Below are positions 13,961 to 20,857 of a stretch of 23,094 nucleotides of DNA, piece after piece. Numbering within the stretch: the stretch's first letter is position 1; the number at the start of each line of letters is the position of its first letter. The position numbers and the translations under genes were made by a program. Source of the DNA: a virus. Location of the stretch: the IMG/VR virus record IMGVR_UViG_3300047174_000264, positions 1 through 23,094 of that record; one strand, written 5' to 3'. The notes under the pieces are model-generated. The model was not told the origin of the DNA, did no database searches, and was given only the letters and a program-made list of their open reading frames with translations.

Positions 13961-15838
13961 TTACGAAACGACGAGCTTCGCTAACTCGCGAGCCATGTGT
14001 TCGATGCTATTCATTTTTTCGACCGCGTCGCCTCCCTCATCGGGATCGTTCTGCTGTGGCGACTTAGGTTGCCCCGGCTTCGGCGGTCCGTTGCTGTGCG
14101 GCTGTTGCGCGGTGGGGTCTTGCTGGCCGGGCGCACCCGGTGCTTCTTGACCCGGTGCTCCACCTTGCTGCGCGTTCGGGTCTTGCGGTGCGGGAATGTT
14201 CGGTAGGTCCTCAACCTTCATCGGCGAGCCACCTTGGAAGACGACGTGCACGTCGCCGCCGGGGATCGGACCCATGTCGAGTTCTTTGCGCTCTTCGTTA
14301 ATCGAGAAGATACCAGCGCTCACGAGTGAGATCGCTTTTTCGGCCTTGTCGAGACGATCTTCTTTCGACCCGCGCTCGAATGCAATCTTCACGTCCTTGA
14401 ACGGGAAGCACGGCACGACGCGACCCGCGAGCGAGTTCGTGTTTTCGGGGTCTTCGCGCAGCCACATATTGCCGCGAACGATATTGACGTTGAGCTTCTC
14501 TTCGATGACGATGGCGAACGAATCGATGCCACGCGTCTGCGAGAGATTCGATTGATCCTCGGCCGTCGCTTTCGCTTTGAGGTCTTCGGTGAATCCGATA
14601 TCGCTCAGACCGAGACCGTACGCTGCGCACTTGCGATTGGCCCAAAACTTGAGCTTCTCGATGGTCGTGTCGTCGTTGTCTTTGCCGTTTTGCAGCGGCA
14701 TGAAGCCTTTAACACCTTCGGCATTCGCAACGAAGATGCCACGATGTAGGCCTTGCGAAACGCGCGCGTCCCATGCCTTTTCGATAGCGCGGCGCTCGCC
14801 TTCCTGAACGTTCGGGCCGAGATCGAAGACGAAATTCGGCATATTGTTATTTGCGAACGCATCGACGAGATACGCATCGGCGTAAACCCCGCCGACCATT
14901 TGATCGATAAGCGCTTCCGCCGGGCTCTTGCCGTAGCCATTCTCCTGCGGATTGCACATGATATAGCAGATTTCGGCCATGTTGAAGTACGCGCGGATGG
15001 TCGAGTCGACAACCCAATCGTACGCGACGCCGGGCGGCAGCGGAATCGACATATCCTTCGCACGATACGGTCGAACTTGATAGCCGGGCAACTGATAGAT
15101 TTCGCCGAGCTTCCCGTCGAGTGTGGGGTTCTTCACGATGACGCCAGCGTCGAAGAGCGTGATGTCATCGACGATGAGGTCCATGAATTCGCGGAACGTG
15201 TTCTGCGTGAGGTTCGGCGTACGGAAGACGCGCTCGACTTCTTCGATGTGCGACTTCGCAATGGCGTCGTGCGCGGCGACGACGTTCTCAAAGAAGTTGC
15301 GAATCTTCGGCGACGTCGCGGGCTCTTCGCCGTCCTTGATGACCTCGCGCAACACGTCTTTGAGTGCGCCCGTCGCGCGCTCGTAAATCGACATCGACAT
15401 CGCCTGCGGTTGGAATTCGATCTGAAATCCCGGCAGCGCAAGGTTGACGAGTACGACGTTTTCCCAGCGCTCGAGATCGGCCTTGATCGCGTCGAGATCG
15501 GGGACGACTTTCCACTTCATCTCGCCGATTGCGCGCCGGATCGTGGAGCGGATGGCGTACATGATGTCGTCGCGCTCGACCAACTGCTTGAGCGCCATCA
15601 TGTTCATGAGGTTCTGGCGCGATGCGGGTCGCTCGGCGATGCCCGTCTGCTGGAGGCGCGTTAGTGGAGCGAGGCCCTTACCGTTCGCACCTTTGCGCGG
15701 CTCGAGGTTCCGACGCGTCGGCCCGGCCATCTTCGCAAGAAAGTTCGAAGCCACCGACGGAATACCGCCGAGGCTTCGAGCAGGCACGAGCGCGCGGTCG
15801 GCGCGAGCCGGAACGGGCGGCAGCGCGAGATAGTCCAC
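13961..15838 (-). CDS. Phage portal protein
   Basis: The 625-residue product matches the portal family in length and pattern. It has an N-terminal helical section (QNLMNMMALKQLVERDDIMY, AIRSTIRRAIGEMKWKVVP), a FMDLIVDDITLFDAGVIV segment typical of portal stems, a MCNPQENGYGKSPAEALIDQ motif, and the WANRKCAAYGLGLSDIGF region. The last 90 residues are a Pro/Gln/Gly-rich low-complexity tail (about 540-600) ending in a short helix. The GTG at 15838 has GGAGG only three bases upstream. The portal forms the dodecameric channel for DNA entry and exit. It is preceded on the same strand by a PAPS-reductase-like gene rather than a terminase. Confidence 0.9.
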   Translation of the reverse strand: MDYLALPPVPARADRALVPARSLGGIPSVASNFLAKMAGPTRRNLEPRKGANGKGLAPLTRLQQTGIAERPASRQNLMNMMALKQLVERDDIMYAIRSTIRRAIGEMKWKVVPDLDAIKADLERWENVVLVNLALPGFQIEFQPQAMSMSIYERATGALKDVLREVIKDGEEPATSPKIRNFFENVVAAHDAIAKSHIEEVERVFRTPNLTQNTFREFMDLIVDDITLFDAGVIVKNPTLDGKLGEIYQLPGYQVRPYRAKDMSIPLPPGVAYDWVVDSTIRAYFNMAEICYIMCNPQENGYGKSPAEALIDQMVGGVYADAYLVDAFANNNMPNFVFDLGPNVQEGERRAIEKAWDARVSQGLHRGIFVANAEGVKGFMPLQNGKDNDDTTIEKLKFWANRKCAAYGLGLSDIGFTEDLKAKATAEDQSNLSQTRGIDSFAIVIEEKLNVNIVRGNMWLREDPENTNSLAGRVVPCFPFKDVKIAFERGSKEDRLDKAEKAISLVSAGIFSINEERKELDMGPIPGGDVHVVFQGGSPMKVEDLPNIPAPQDPNAQQGGAPGQEAPGAPGQQDPTAQQPHSNGPPKPGQPKSPQQNDPDEGGDAVEKMNSIEHMARELAKLVVS

Positions 15839-15847
15839 GGGCCTCCG

Positions 15848-15857
15848 TTTCCGGAAA
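15848..15857. repeat. Perfect 10-bp palindrome upstream of portal
   Basis: TTTCCGGAAA lies just upstream of the portal ribosome-binding site, in the 46-base gap after the PP-loop gene. It could be a protein-binding site or a short RNA hairpin. It shares the TTCCGG core with the inverted repeats in the capsid leader. It may be chance. Confidence 0.25.
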
Positions 15858-15884
15858 TCCGCGCGCGCTCCCTGTACCGATAAC

Positions 15885-16775
15885 CTAGGTCACCGCTTCG
15901 TCGAACATCGATGGCTGCTTGTAGCAATTCACGCACATCGGTCCCGCGGGCTCGGTCGGCGCTTCGTCGCCTTCGAGCGGCGTCGCCCATTTGCACCGAG
16001 GCTCACCCGCCGCCGCGAGTTCCCGCTCGAGCTTGCGAATGCGACGCACGACCGGGTCATCGGAGAAGAACGTCTCGATAAGATCGAGTTCCTTGGGATC
16101 GCCGAACGCTCCGCAGAGGCACTCACCGCTAATGTGGAGCGTCGAGGACGATGGGCTCATCTCGACGCTGTGGCGCTCGCGCTCGGATTGCATCCGGCGG
16201 TCCGACCAATCGATGAGGGGCTGGCACCATATCTGCGCGCCGTTTTTCTCGTGCGGTGCCGTCGTGCCCATCCTTCGACGCGATTCTTCTGCGCGCGCGC
16301 CGGAGATGAGCATGATCTCGTCCATCTTCTCTCGCTTTTGAATCGCGACGAAAGCCTCGAGGGCACGCTGCTTGAGGAGAATATACATCCGGCGATGGAA
16401 GGCCGGGCCGGGGAAGCCGTTCTTGCGCACCGCGTCTTCGTACATGATCGGAGCACGCGCCTCATGGAATCGGATGCCTCGATCCTCGCAGAACTTCTCG
16501 GCGAACTCGCGCGTCGACCGTAGCCCGATGCCCGTATTGATGTGCAGCGCGCCCGTGATGAGGCCGGGGAACGTGCGCCACATCGTATCGAGGGTGACCG
16601 AGGAATCTTTGCCGCCAGAGAAGAGCACGAAGGCCTTGATCGGCTTATAGAGCGAGAGCGCTTCTGCGACGATCTCTTCGGGTTCGCGCGCCGGGATAAG
16701 ACGAATCTGCTCGAGCGGGTCGGCCATGCGCGGTCTCTTGGCGCGGGCTCGCCCAATTCCTACAGGTTTTGACAT
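15885..16775 (-). CDS. PAPS-reductase / DndC-like PP-loop protein
   Basis: The 296-residue protein has the ATP-pyrophosphatase P-loop SGGKDSS at 53-59, a HINTGIG strand at 78-84 and the GARAEESRRRMG motif near 159-170, as in the phosphoadenosine phosphosulfate reductase superfamily. Four C-terminal cysteines in SGECLCGAF (Cys219, Cys221) and CVNCYK (Cys281, Cys284), plus Cys261, could bind Zn or an Fe-S cluster. Phage members of this superfamily are often suspected of sulfur-based nucleic acid modification or sulfur metabolism; which applies here cannot be told. The ATG at 16775 has AGGA five bases upstream. It is the first gene of the leftward structural block, divergent from the DUF932 gene. 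It could equally be involved in tRNA thiolation. Confidence 0.82.
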   Translation of the reverse strand: MSKPVGIGRARAKRPRMADPLEQIRLIPAREPEEIVAEALSLYKPIKAFVLFSGGKDSSVTLDTMWRTFPGLITGALHINTGIGLRSTREFAEKFCEDRGIRFHEARAPIMYEDAVRKNGFPGPAFHRRMYILLKQRALEAFVAIQKREKMDEIMLISGARAEESRRRMGTTAPHEKNGAQIWCQPLIDWSDRRMQSERERHSVEMSPSSSTLHISGECLCGAFGDPKELDLIETFFSDDPVVRRIRKLERELAAAGEPRCKWATPLEGDEAPTEPAGPMCVNCYKQPSMFDEAVT

Positions 16776-16794
16776 CGATTCCTAGCTATGACTC

Positions 16795-16823
16795 TTGACT
16801 TATTCTGCGCGCTAGGCTAACGT
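16795..16823 (+). promoter_or_regulatory. Sigma70-like promoter of the DUF932 gene
   Basis: TTGACT (16795-16800, five of six consensus bases) is followed after exactly 17 bases by TAACGT (16818-16823, weak -10). The expected start site is near 16830, at the first base of the GCGGC hairpin. It lies in the 88-base divergent gap between the leftward structural block and DUF932. I found no clear promoter for the leftward genes there. Confidence 0.5.
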
Positions 16824-16829
16824 GGTGGA

Positions 16830-16845
16830 GCGGCGCTTTTGCCGC
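16830..16845 (+). promoter_or_regulatory. 5' leader hairpin of the DUF932 transcript
   Basis: GCGGC (16830-16834) and GCCGC (16841-16845) form a 5-bp stem with a 6-base loop at the predicted 5' end of the RNA. A GAAAGG ribosome-binding site follows at 16852-16857. The same order (GCGGC, loop, GCCGC, GAAAG, start) is found in the two leaders at 22.1-22.3 kb. Confidence 0.4.
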
Positions 16846-16863
16846 CTCTACGAAAGGCATTTC

Positions 16864-17964
16864 ATGTACGCACTCCAGGACCAGACCGTCCGTAAAGTCG
16901 TCGCCATCGCGACAGAAGAGAACGGGGGCAAAGGCCCCATCCCGAATTACGTGCCCAGCCTCGATCTCAACGAGATTCTCGCAACCGAGCGCGAGCGCGC
17001 CGCAAAGCGAGTCGACGGCATCTTCGAACTCGGCGGCCTTCGCTTCGTCGAAGCCGGACCCAAAGACATCGCGCTCACGGGCGACTACGACGCTCTGCGC
17101 CAACCGAAGACCCTCAACGCGACGGCCGAGTACCATGTCGCGCAGAAGGTCGGCGTTCCCGCTCCATTCTTCTCGAAGTGCTCGTCCGACCTGAAGCTCC
17201 GCATCCTCGCGGAGCACGGCAAGAACCTCGAGGGCAAGCGCGTCACGAAGACCATCGATGGCGAGAAAGTCGAAGTCGAGAAGGCGGCTCTGATCCGCAT
17301 CGACCACGACGGCCGCGTTCGCGCGATGCTCTCGCCGAGCTATACGATTTCGGACAACCTTCCGCTCATCGAGGCGAGCATCAAGCTCCTCAATACGGGC
17401 GGCGCGACGGCCGCGTACCTCAACATCGGCGACAACCTCATGAACGGCCGCCTGCTCTTCCCGAGCAAGGAACAGACCCTCGGCAACGGTGATCGCTTGG
17501 TGCCGGGCGTGCAGATTCGTAACTCCGAAGTCGGCCTTTCAAGCTACGCGTGGGAAACGGCCCTCTTCCGGGTGCAATGCTGGAACGGCCTCATCTCCGC
17601 CGACGGCTCGATGGGCGGCATCTTACTGCGCCACACGGGCAAGGCGAACCAAGACCTCTTCTCTCGGCTCGACGAGGCCATGAACTCGATCATCGCCGCA
17701 CAGCCGCGCCTCATGCAGCGCGTGTCGCGCGCGACCGAGATCGTGGTCGACGACGGCGAGGAGTTCATCCGCAACGGCGTGTCTCGCTACGGCGTGCCGA
17801 AGAACATGATCGACACGCTCATCGAAGAGGCGCGCGTGACCGAGGCGAAGACGGCCTACGACTACCTCAATGTGCTCACGGCGACGGCCCAGGGCAAGGG
17901 GATCGACCAGCGCATCGCCATCGAGCGGTCCGCAGGCAAATGGCTGGCGGGCCTCAAAAACTAG
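16864..17964 (+). CDS. DUF932 family phage/plasmid protein
   Basis: The 366-residue protein resembles the DUF932 (phage/plasmid-like TIGR03299) family in length and in segments such as VPAPFFSKC, RAMLSPSYTISDN, RNSEVGLSSYAWETALFRVQ and WNGLISADG, with a basic, helical C-terminus. The family is common in phages and plasmids; its function is not established, though a DNA-associated early role is often assumed. The ATG at 16864 has AAAGG eight bases upstream; a longer frame from a GTG at 16822 would start upstream of the predicted transcription start. The gene stands alone between its own promoter and a strong terminator, so it is probably expressed independently and strongly. Confidence 0.85.
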   Translation: MYALQDQTVRKVVAIATEENGGKGPIPNYVPSLDLNEILATERERAAKRVDGIFELGGLRFVEAGPKDIALTGDYDALRQPKTLNATAEYHVAQKVGVPAPFFSKCSSDLKLRILAEHGKNLEGKRVTKTIDGEKVEVEKAALIRIDHDGRVRAMLSPSYTISDNLPLIEASIKLLNTGGATAAYLNIGDNLMNGRLLFPSKEQTLGNGDRLVPGVQIRNSEVGLSSYAWETALFRVQCWNGLISADGSMGGILLRHTGKANQDLFSRLDEAMNSIIAAQPRLMQRVSRATEIVVDDGEEFIRNGVSRYGVPKNMIDTLIEEARVTEAKTAYDYLNVLTATAQGKGIDQRIAIERSAGKWLAGLKN

Positions 17965-17982
17965 GCCGCTCGACAGTGGCGC

Positions 17983-18019
17983 GCAAAGAGGGCTGGGGGT
18001 TTCCCCTGGCCCTCTTTGC
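17983..18019 (+). terminator. Strong terminator-like hairpin after DUF932
   Basis: GCAAAGAGGGC (17983-17993) pairs perfectly with GCCCTCTTTGC (18009-18019), and GGGG/CCCC extends the stem inside a small loop. It lies 18 bases after the DUF932 stop. The following ATTAAATTGT is only modestly T-rich. It separates DUF932 from the next operon. Confidence 0.7.
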
Positions 18020-18026
18020 ATTAAAT

Positions 18027-18071
18027 TGTAGCCACGACCTATTGCATTTCTTGCGCGGACCTAGGTATACT
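18027..18071 (+). promoter_or_regulatory. Promoter with duplicated upstream element, leaderless start
   Basis: A 22-base element (18027-18048; TGTAGCCACGACC followed by TATTGCATT) recurs with one change at 22192-22213. It includes the -35 TTGCAT (18042-18047). An 18-base spacer leads to TATACT (18066-18071; five of six consensus bases). A start six bases further falls on the A of the ATG at 18078, so the transcript should be leaderless. The conserved block upstream of the -35 may be an activator or repressor site. Confidence 0.7.
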
Positions 18072-18077
18072 AAGATC

Positions 18078-18473
18078 ATGAGCAACGCGAATCCCGCCTC
18101 CTACGAGGACTCAATCCAATACCCGGTGACGCCCATGTGTCACACGAACCGCACCCTCACGTTCGAGCTTCCCGCGACGGTCTACGTCGATGGTCGGCCC
18201 GCGGACGTGCCGGATGGCGCGAAGCTCATGCTCTCGTGCCCGGATTGCGGCACCGTCTACGTGGCGACGAACAAAGGCCTCGAGCTTCGTGCTCGCAAGG
18301 TCGAGGGCAACGATCTCGAGGGCGCATTTGCGAAACTGCGCATGGCGCTGGGATCGTGGCCGACCGGAACGACGACGAACCACGACGGCGAGTCGATCTG
18401 CTCGAAGTGCTGCTCGCTTGATCTGCGCACGGACGGCGAGAACGTCGTGTGCGGGGAGTGCGGCCACTCGTAA
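18078..18473 (+). CDS. Zinc-ribbon protein, first gene of rightward operon
   Basis: The 131-residue product starts MSNANPASYED at an ATG that coincides with the predicted transcription start; no Shine-Dalgarno is present. The frame is open much further upstream, but that part overlaps DUF932 and is shadow sequence. It holds CPDCGTVY in the middle and CSKCCS ... CGECGHS at the C-terminus, suggesting two zinc-binding knuckles. The segment between them is helical. Such proteins can bind nucleic acid or other proteins; no specific function is evident. The stop overlaps the next start (TAATG), so downstream genes are probably translationally coupled. Confidence 0.75.
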   Translation: MSNANPASYEDSIQYPVTPMCHTNRTLTFELPATVYVDGRPADVPDGAKLMLSCPDCGTVYVATNKGLELRARKVEGNDLEGAFAKLRMALGSWPTGTTTNHDGESICSKCCSLDLRTDGENVVCGECGHS

Positions 18474-18715
18474 TGGCGTGCACCGTCTGCGCGCCGCGCG
18501 TCAACGGGAAACCGTACGCGCTCGCGACCGCGGGTCCGTCGGGGCTGCACGAATGCAGCGGCCGTCGCGTGACGTCGCGCGTGATCTCTTGGCACGTCAC
18601 CTACGAAGCCGCGTATCGCGCGCGCCTCGCATACCGCCGCAAGCACGCAAACGCGCGCGTCTGGATAACGCCGTCGAAAGCCGAGAGCGAACGTAAGACG
18701 TGGGGGCACGTCTAG
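18473..18715 (+). CDS. Small 80-aa basic protein
   Basis: The ATG at 18473 overlaps the previous TAA (TAATG), and the stop overlaps the next GTG (TAGTG). The product starts MACTVCAPRVNGKPYALA and becomes strongly basic (SGRRVTSRVISWHV, YRARLAYRRKHANARVW). It has one CxxC and a distant Cys near residue 36. It may bind nucleic acid, but no family is recognised. The longer frame from 18449 would overlap the first gene without a better ribosome-binding site. Confidence 0.65.
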   Translation: MACTVCAPRVNGKPYALATAGPSGLHECSGRRVTSRVISWHVTYEAAYRARLAYRRKHANARVWITPSKAESERKTWGHV

Positions 18716-19491
18716 TGTTTTTGTATCACGGCACGAACGAGTCAAACCTTGCGTCGATCCTCGAGAAAGGCCTGCTCCCGCGTCGATCTGCGCCGGGGAA
18801 TTGGTCGGGCGCTATCGCGTCGATGAAGGCTTGCGTCTATCTGAGCGACTCGATAGCTCCGATGTTCGCCGCGTGGTGCCAGAACGAATCCGAAGGCGAA
18901 GATTATGCGTTAACTCCCGACCGGGGGCTCGTAATCGAGATCGATACCGATTGGGTCGACGAGGAGTTTCTTCTGCCAGACGAAGACTTCTTGAAGATCG
19001 CCGTCGCGAAGAACGATGGGCACCCGATGCCGATGCCGTGTGATCCCGCGGACGTTCTGACGCTCATGATGGCGAACGCCGAACTGTGGAAGGCGAGCCT
19101 CTCCGTGCTCGGCACGTGCGCGCACCTCGGCGACATCAGCCCGAAGGCTATCACCCGCGTCGCACTTTTCAAGCGAGACGCGATGCACCTCGCGCGCTTC
19201 GATAACTCGGTGAACCCGATGGCGTTCTATCTCATGGCGCAAACGCATCGCGAGAATCTTGCGTTCCTCTTCGACGGAACGCTGCCATCGCCGCCGCCCG
19301 TTTTTTTTGAACTCGGTCGCTTCGTTTCACCAGGGCATCCGGAATACGAGAGCCTCGTGCAAACGAACAACGACGCTCTGATCGCTCATCGCTCTCGCAC
19401 CGTGGAGGTCCTCACCTATGACCGAGCGCTTCAAACTGCTGGTCGAAGAGATCAAACGCAACGTCGGGGAGACGGTATCGCTGCTTCTTGA
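18715..19491 (+). CDS. Small ADP-ribosyltransferase/PARP-like protein
   Basis: The 258-residue protein opens with FLYHGTNESNLASILEKGLL and then has ACVYLSDSIAPMFAAWC and RGLVIEIDTDWVDEE. The order HGT, Ile-Leu-x-x-Gly, Tyr-Leu-Ser and Ala is typical of PARP-like ADP-ribosyltransferase folds and of related RNA 2'-phosphotransferases or DarT-like proteins, with His4 of the HGT and Tyr of VYLS as candidate NAD-binding residues. The acidic residue that would complete catalysis is uncertain (perhaps DEE near 80-85). The GTG start at 18715 overlaps the previous TAG (TAGTG); an upstream GTG at 18700 is possible. The 3' end overlaps the next gene by 74 bases. It could modify host proteins or nucleic acids early in infection. 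Confidence 0.65.
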   Translation: MFLYHGTNESNLASILEKGLLPRRSAPGNWSGAIASMKACVYLSDSIAPMFAAWCQNESEGEDYALTPDRGLVIEIDTDWVDEEFLLPDEDFLKIAVAKNDGHPMPMPCDPADVLTLMMANAELWKASLSVLGTCAHLGDISPKAITRVALFKRDAMHLARFDNSVNPMAFYLMAQTHRENLAFLFDGTLPSPPPVFFELGRFVSPGHPEYESLVQTNNDALIAHRSRTVEVLTYDRALQTAGRRDQTQRRGDGIAAS

Positions 19492-19912
19492 CGACATCAA
19501 TGTCGAGTCGTCGCTCACGGTCGTACGTTGCGACGGCGGTCGGATGAATATCTCTATCGATCCTTCGTTTTACAGCAACAGCCACATCAGACGCCATCTC
19601 TTCGACGAGATCATCCCGACGACGCTGCACGCCGTGCACGCGAAGGAACTGATCTACGTCTGCACGGCGTGGACGGCATTTCTCGAGGACGGGTTGCCGA
19701 ACAACGTGCGTGAGGACGAGCTTCTCGCGCGCAACCATCCCGAGCGTAAAGAGAGCGTGTGCGTCTACGCATTCGACGCCGATGATCGTTACGTCGAGGT
19801 TGCGCACATCAAGCGCAATCTCGGTAAGACCGCGGAGCTTGGTCCGTGGCGTCGCTACGATGGACCGAGCATGACCGGGCTCGCCGCGAACCTCTGGGAC
19901 GCGCTTCGGTGA
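19418..19912 (+). CDS. Unassigned 164-aa early protein
   Basis: The ATG at 19418 has GGAGG about ten bases upstream and lies inside the end of the ART-like gene; the stop overlaps the next GTG (GTGA). The product begins MTERFKLLVEEIKRNVGETV and has mixed alpha/beta character (LTVVRCDGGRMNISIDPSF, ELIYVCTAWTAFLEDGLP, ESVCVYAFDADDRYVEVA). No motif or membrane segment is recognised. The close overlap with the ART-like gene suggests joint expression. Confidence 0.75.
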   Translation: MTERFKLLVEEIKRNVGETVSLLLDDINVESSLTVVRCDGGRMNISIDPSFYSNSHIRRHLFDEIIPTTLHAVHAKELIYVCTAWTAFLEDGLPNNVREDELLARNHPERKESVCVYAFDADDRYVEVAHIKRNLGKTAELGPWRRYDGPSMTGLAANLWDALR

Positions 19913-20109
19913 GAAAGTGCAACGATTGCGGCACGACCAAGCCGCCCAAAGCGTGGAACGGCCAGCGCTGGATGCTCGATGACGTCTTCGAGAAAGACCC
20001 GTCGCGATACGTGTGGATTTGCGCCGACGGCATCTCGTGCGTGCAACGGATGAAGCAGAAGGAAGCCGAAGTTCTGGAGGTGCTCGGTGGAACCGCGGCC
20101 CTTAACTGA
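19909..20109 (+). CDS. Small Cys-rich protein
   Basis: The GTG at 19909 overlaps the TGA of the previous gene by four bases (GTGA). The 66-residue product begins RKCNDCGTTKPPKAW and later has WICADGISC, giving Cys4, Cys7, Cys38 and Cys44, a likely zinc site. It ends in a short charged helix that overlaps the next gene by 23 bases. No function is known; phages commonly encode small zinc-ribbon proteins of this kind. Confidence 0.65.
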   Translation: MRKCNDCGTTKPPKAWNGQRWMLDDVFEKDPSRYVWICADGISCVQRMKQKEAEVLEVLGGTAALN

Positions 20110-20431
20110 CGACGAAAAGGCGGCTATTCGGTCGAGTTATCACGCGCAGTGCAAGGCGACCGAAGCGATTCTTTCAACGTGGTCAGACTCTGATCTGCGT
20201 GACGTGATCGAGACTCACTTCTGGCGCACGGAAGACGCCATCGAATTCATCGTGCAAGAGGAACTCGTGCTCGATGATCTCGACACCTACTTCGATTTCG
20301 ATGCCTATCCCGAGCACTACGTGGCGCTTGTAAAGGCCGGGATCATCAAGGATGTCGCGCCGCCACCATCGCCGACCGTGAGCGCAGCGGACATGGAAGG
20401 CCAGCCTAAACTGATCGAGGACGCGCCATGA
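20087..20431 (+). CDS. Unassigned 114-aa acidic protein
   Basis: The GTG at 20087 has GGAGG six bases upstream, and the stop overlaps the next ATG (ATGA). The product is acidic and largely helical (TDDEKAAIRSSYHAQCKATE, DVIETHFWRTEDAIEFIVQE, ELVLDDLDTYFDFDAYPEHY) with a Pro-rich hinge near 90. No domain is recognised. Strong negative charge is a feature of some phage anti-defence or DNA-mimic proteins, but this is only a note on composition. Confidence 0.7.
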   Translation: MEPRPLTDDEKAAIRSSYHAQCKATEAILSTWSDSDLRDVIETHFWRTEDAIEFIVQEELVLDDLDTYFDFDAYPEHYVALVKAGIIKDVAPPPSPTVSAADMEGQPKLIEDAP

Positions 20432-20595
20432 GTTGGCTATCTCCACCGATTCCGGACGAGTTCGAAGACGCCGTCGACCGCATGATTTACGCTCGTGGTC
20501 GCGCGGACGCGTGGCGCAAGTGCGTCTACATCGTCGGCTTCGAAGTGTTCATCATCCTCGCGGTGATCGTCACCAACGCGTTCCGACACTGCTAG
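20428..20595 (+). CDS. Small 55-aa membrane protein
   Basis: The ATG at 20428 overlaps the previous TGA (ATGA). The 55-residue product starts MSWLSPPIPDEFEDAVD and has one hydrophobic segment at about 32-52 (VYIVGFEVFIILAVIVTNAF), so it is probably a single-pass membrane protein. It is the last gene of the rightward operon. Its TAG (20593-20595) lies in a CTAG that also provides the stop of the convergent minus-strand gene. Confidence 0.6.
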   Translation: MSWLSPPIPDEFEDAVDRMIYARGRADAWRKCVYIVGFEVFIILAVIVTNAFRHC

Positions 20596-20771
20596 GGTTC
20601 GAAGCAGCCCTCACAGAGATCGACGATGGCGCGAAGCCTCCGGTCGAATCCTTGCACCCATCCGGCGGCTCGTGCGACCCGCAGAGCGCCGGGGATCGAT
20701 AGCGCTTCGAACTCGCCCTTCGTGCCGCAGCGGTCGCACGTGACGACGTGGAGCTTGCGTACGGCTACCAT
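20592..20771 (-). CDS. Small zinc-ribbon protein, last gene of leftward operon
   Basis: The ATG at 20771 lies seven bases into the end of the previous gene. The 59-residue product has CDRCGTKGEFEA near the start and DLCEGCFEP at the end, a CxxC...CxxC zinc-ribbon pattern, with a helix between. The open frame extends further upstream, but the coupled ATG fits better. Its TAG stop (20594-20592) is part of the CTAG shared with the convergent gene. No terminator is visible, so the two operons run into each other. Confidence 0.6.
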   Translation of the reverse strand: MVAVRKLHVVTCDRCGTKGEFEALSIPGALRVARAAGWVQGFDRRLRAIVDLCEGCFEP

Positions 20772-20857
20772 TCGCGCAGCCTCGCGTGCTCGGGATCGTC
20801 GATGTCGTAGGCCCACCAGCGCCACAGCCGCTCGAGCATCGCGCGGAACTTACACAT
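20765..20857 (-). CDS. Tiny 30-aa protein in leftward operon
   Basis: The ATG at 20857 has a strong GAGGAG seven bases upstream, and the frame runs to a TAG at 20765. The 30-residue product (MCKFRAMLERLWRWWAYD ... LREW) is Trp- and Arg-rich, an amphipathic-helix candidate. It overlaps the genes on both sides by a few bases, like all genes in this operon. It is likely a real small protein because of the ribosome-binding site and spacing, but the role is unknown. Confidence 0.5.
   Translation of the reverse strand: MCKFRAMLERLWRWWAYDIDDPEHARLREW

Noticed and set aside
14753-15664. Plus-strand frame of 303 codons opposite the portal
   Set aside because: The portal reading is clear and conserved in pattern; the antisense frame has no independent support.
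16786-17307. Minus-strand frame opposite the DUF932 start
   Set aside because: It is antisense to a recognised family and covers the promoter and leader.
17550-18077. Plus-strand frame running from inside DUF932 into the zinc-ribbon gene
   Set aside because: The part before 18078 overlaps DUF932 in another frame and crosses a terminator and promoter.
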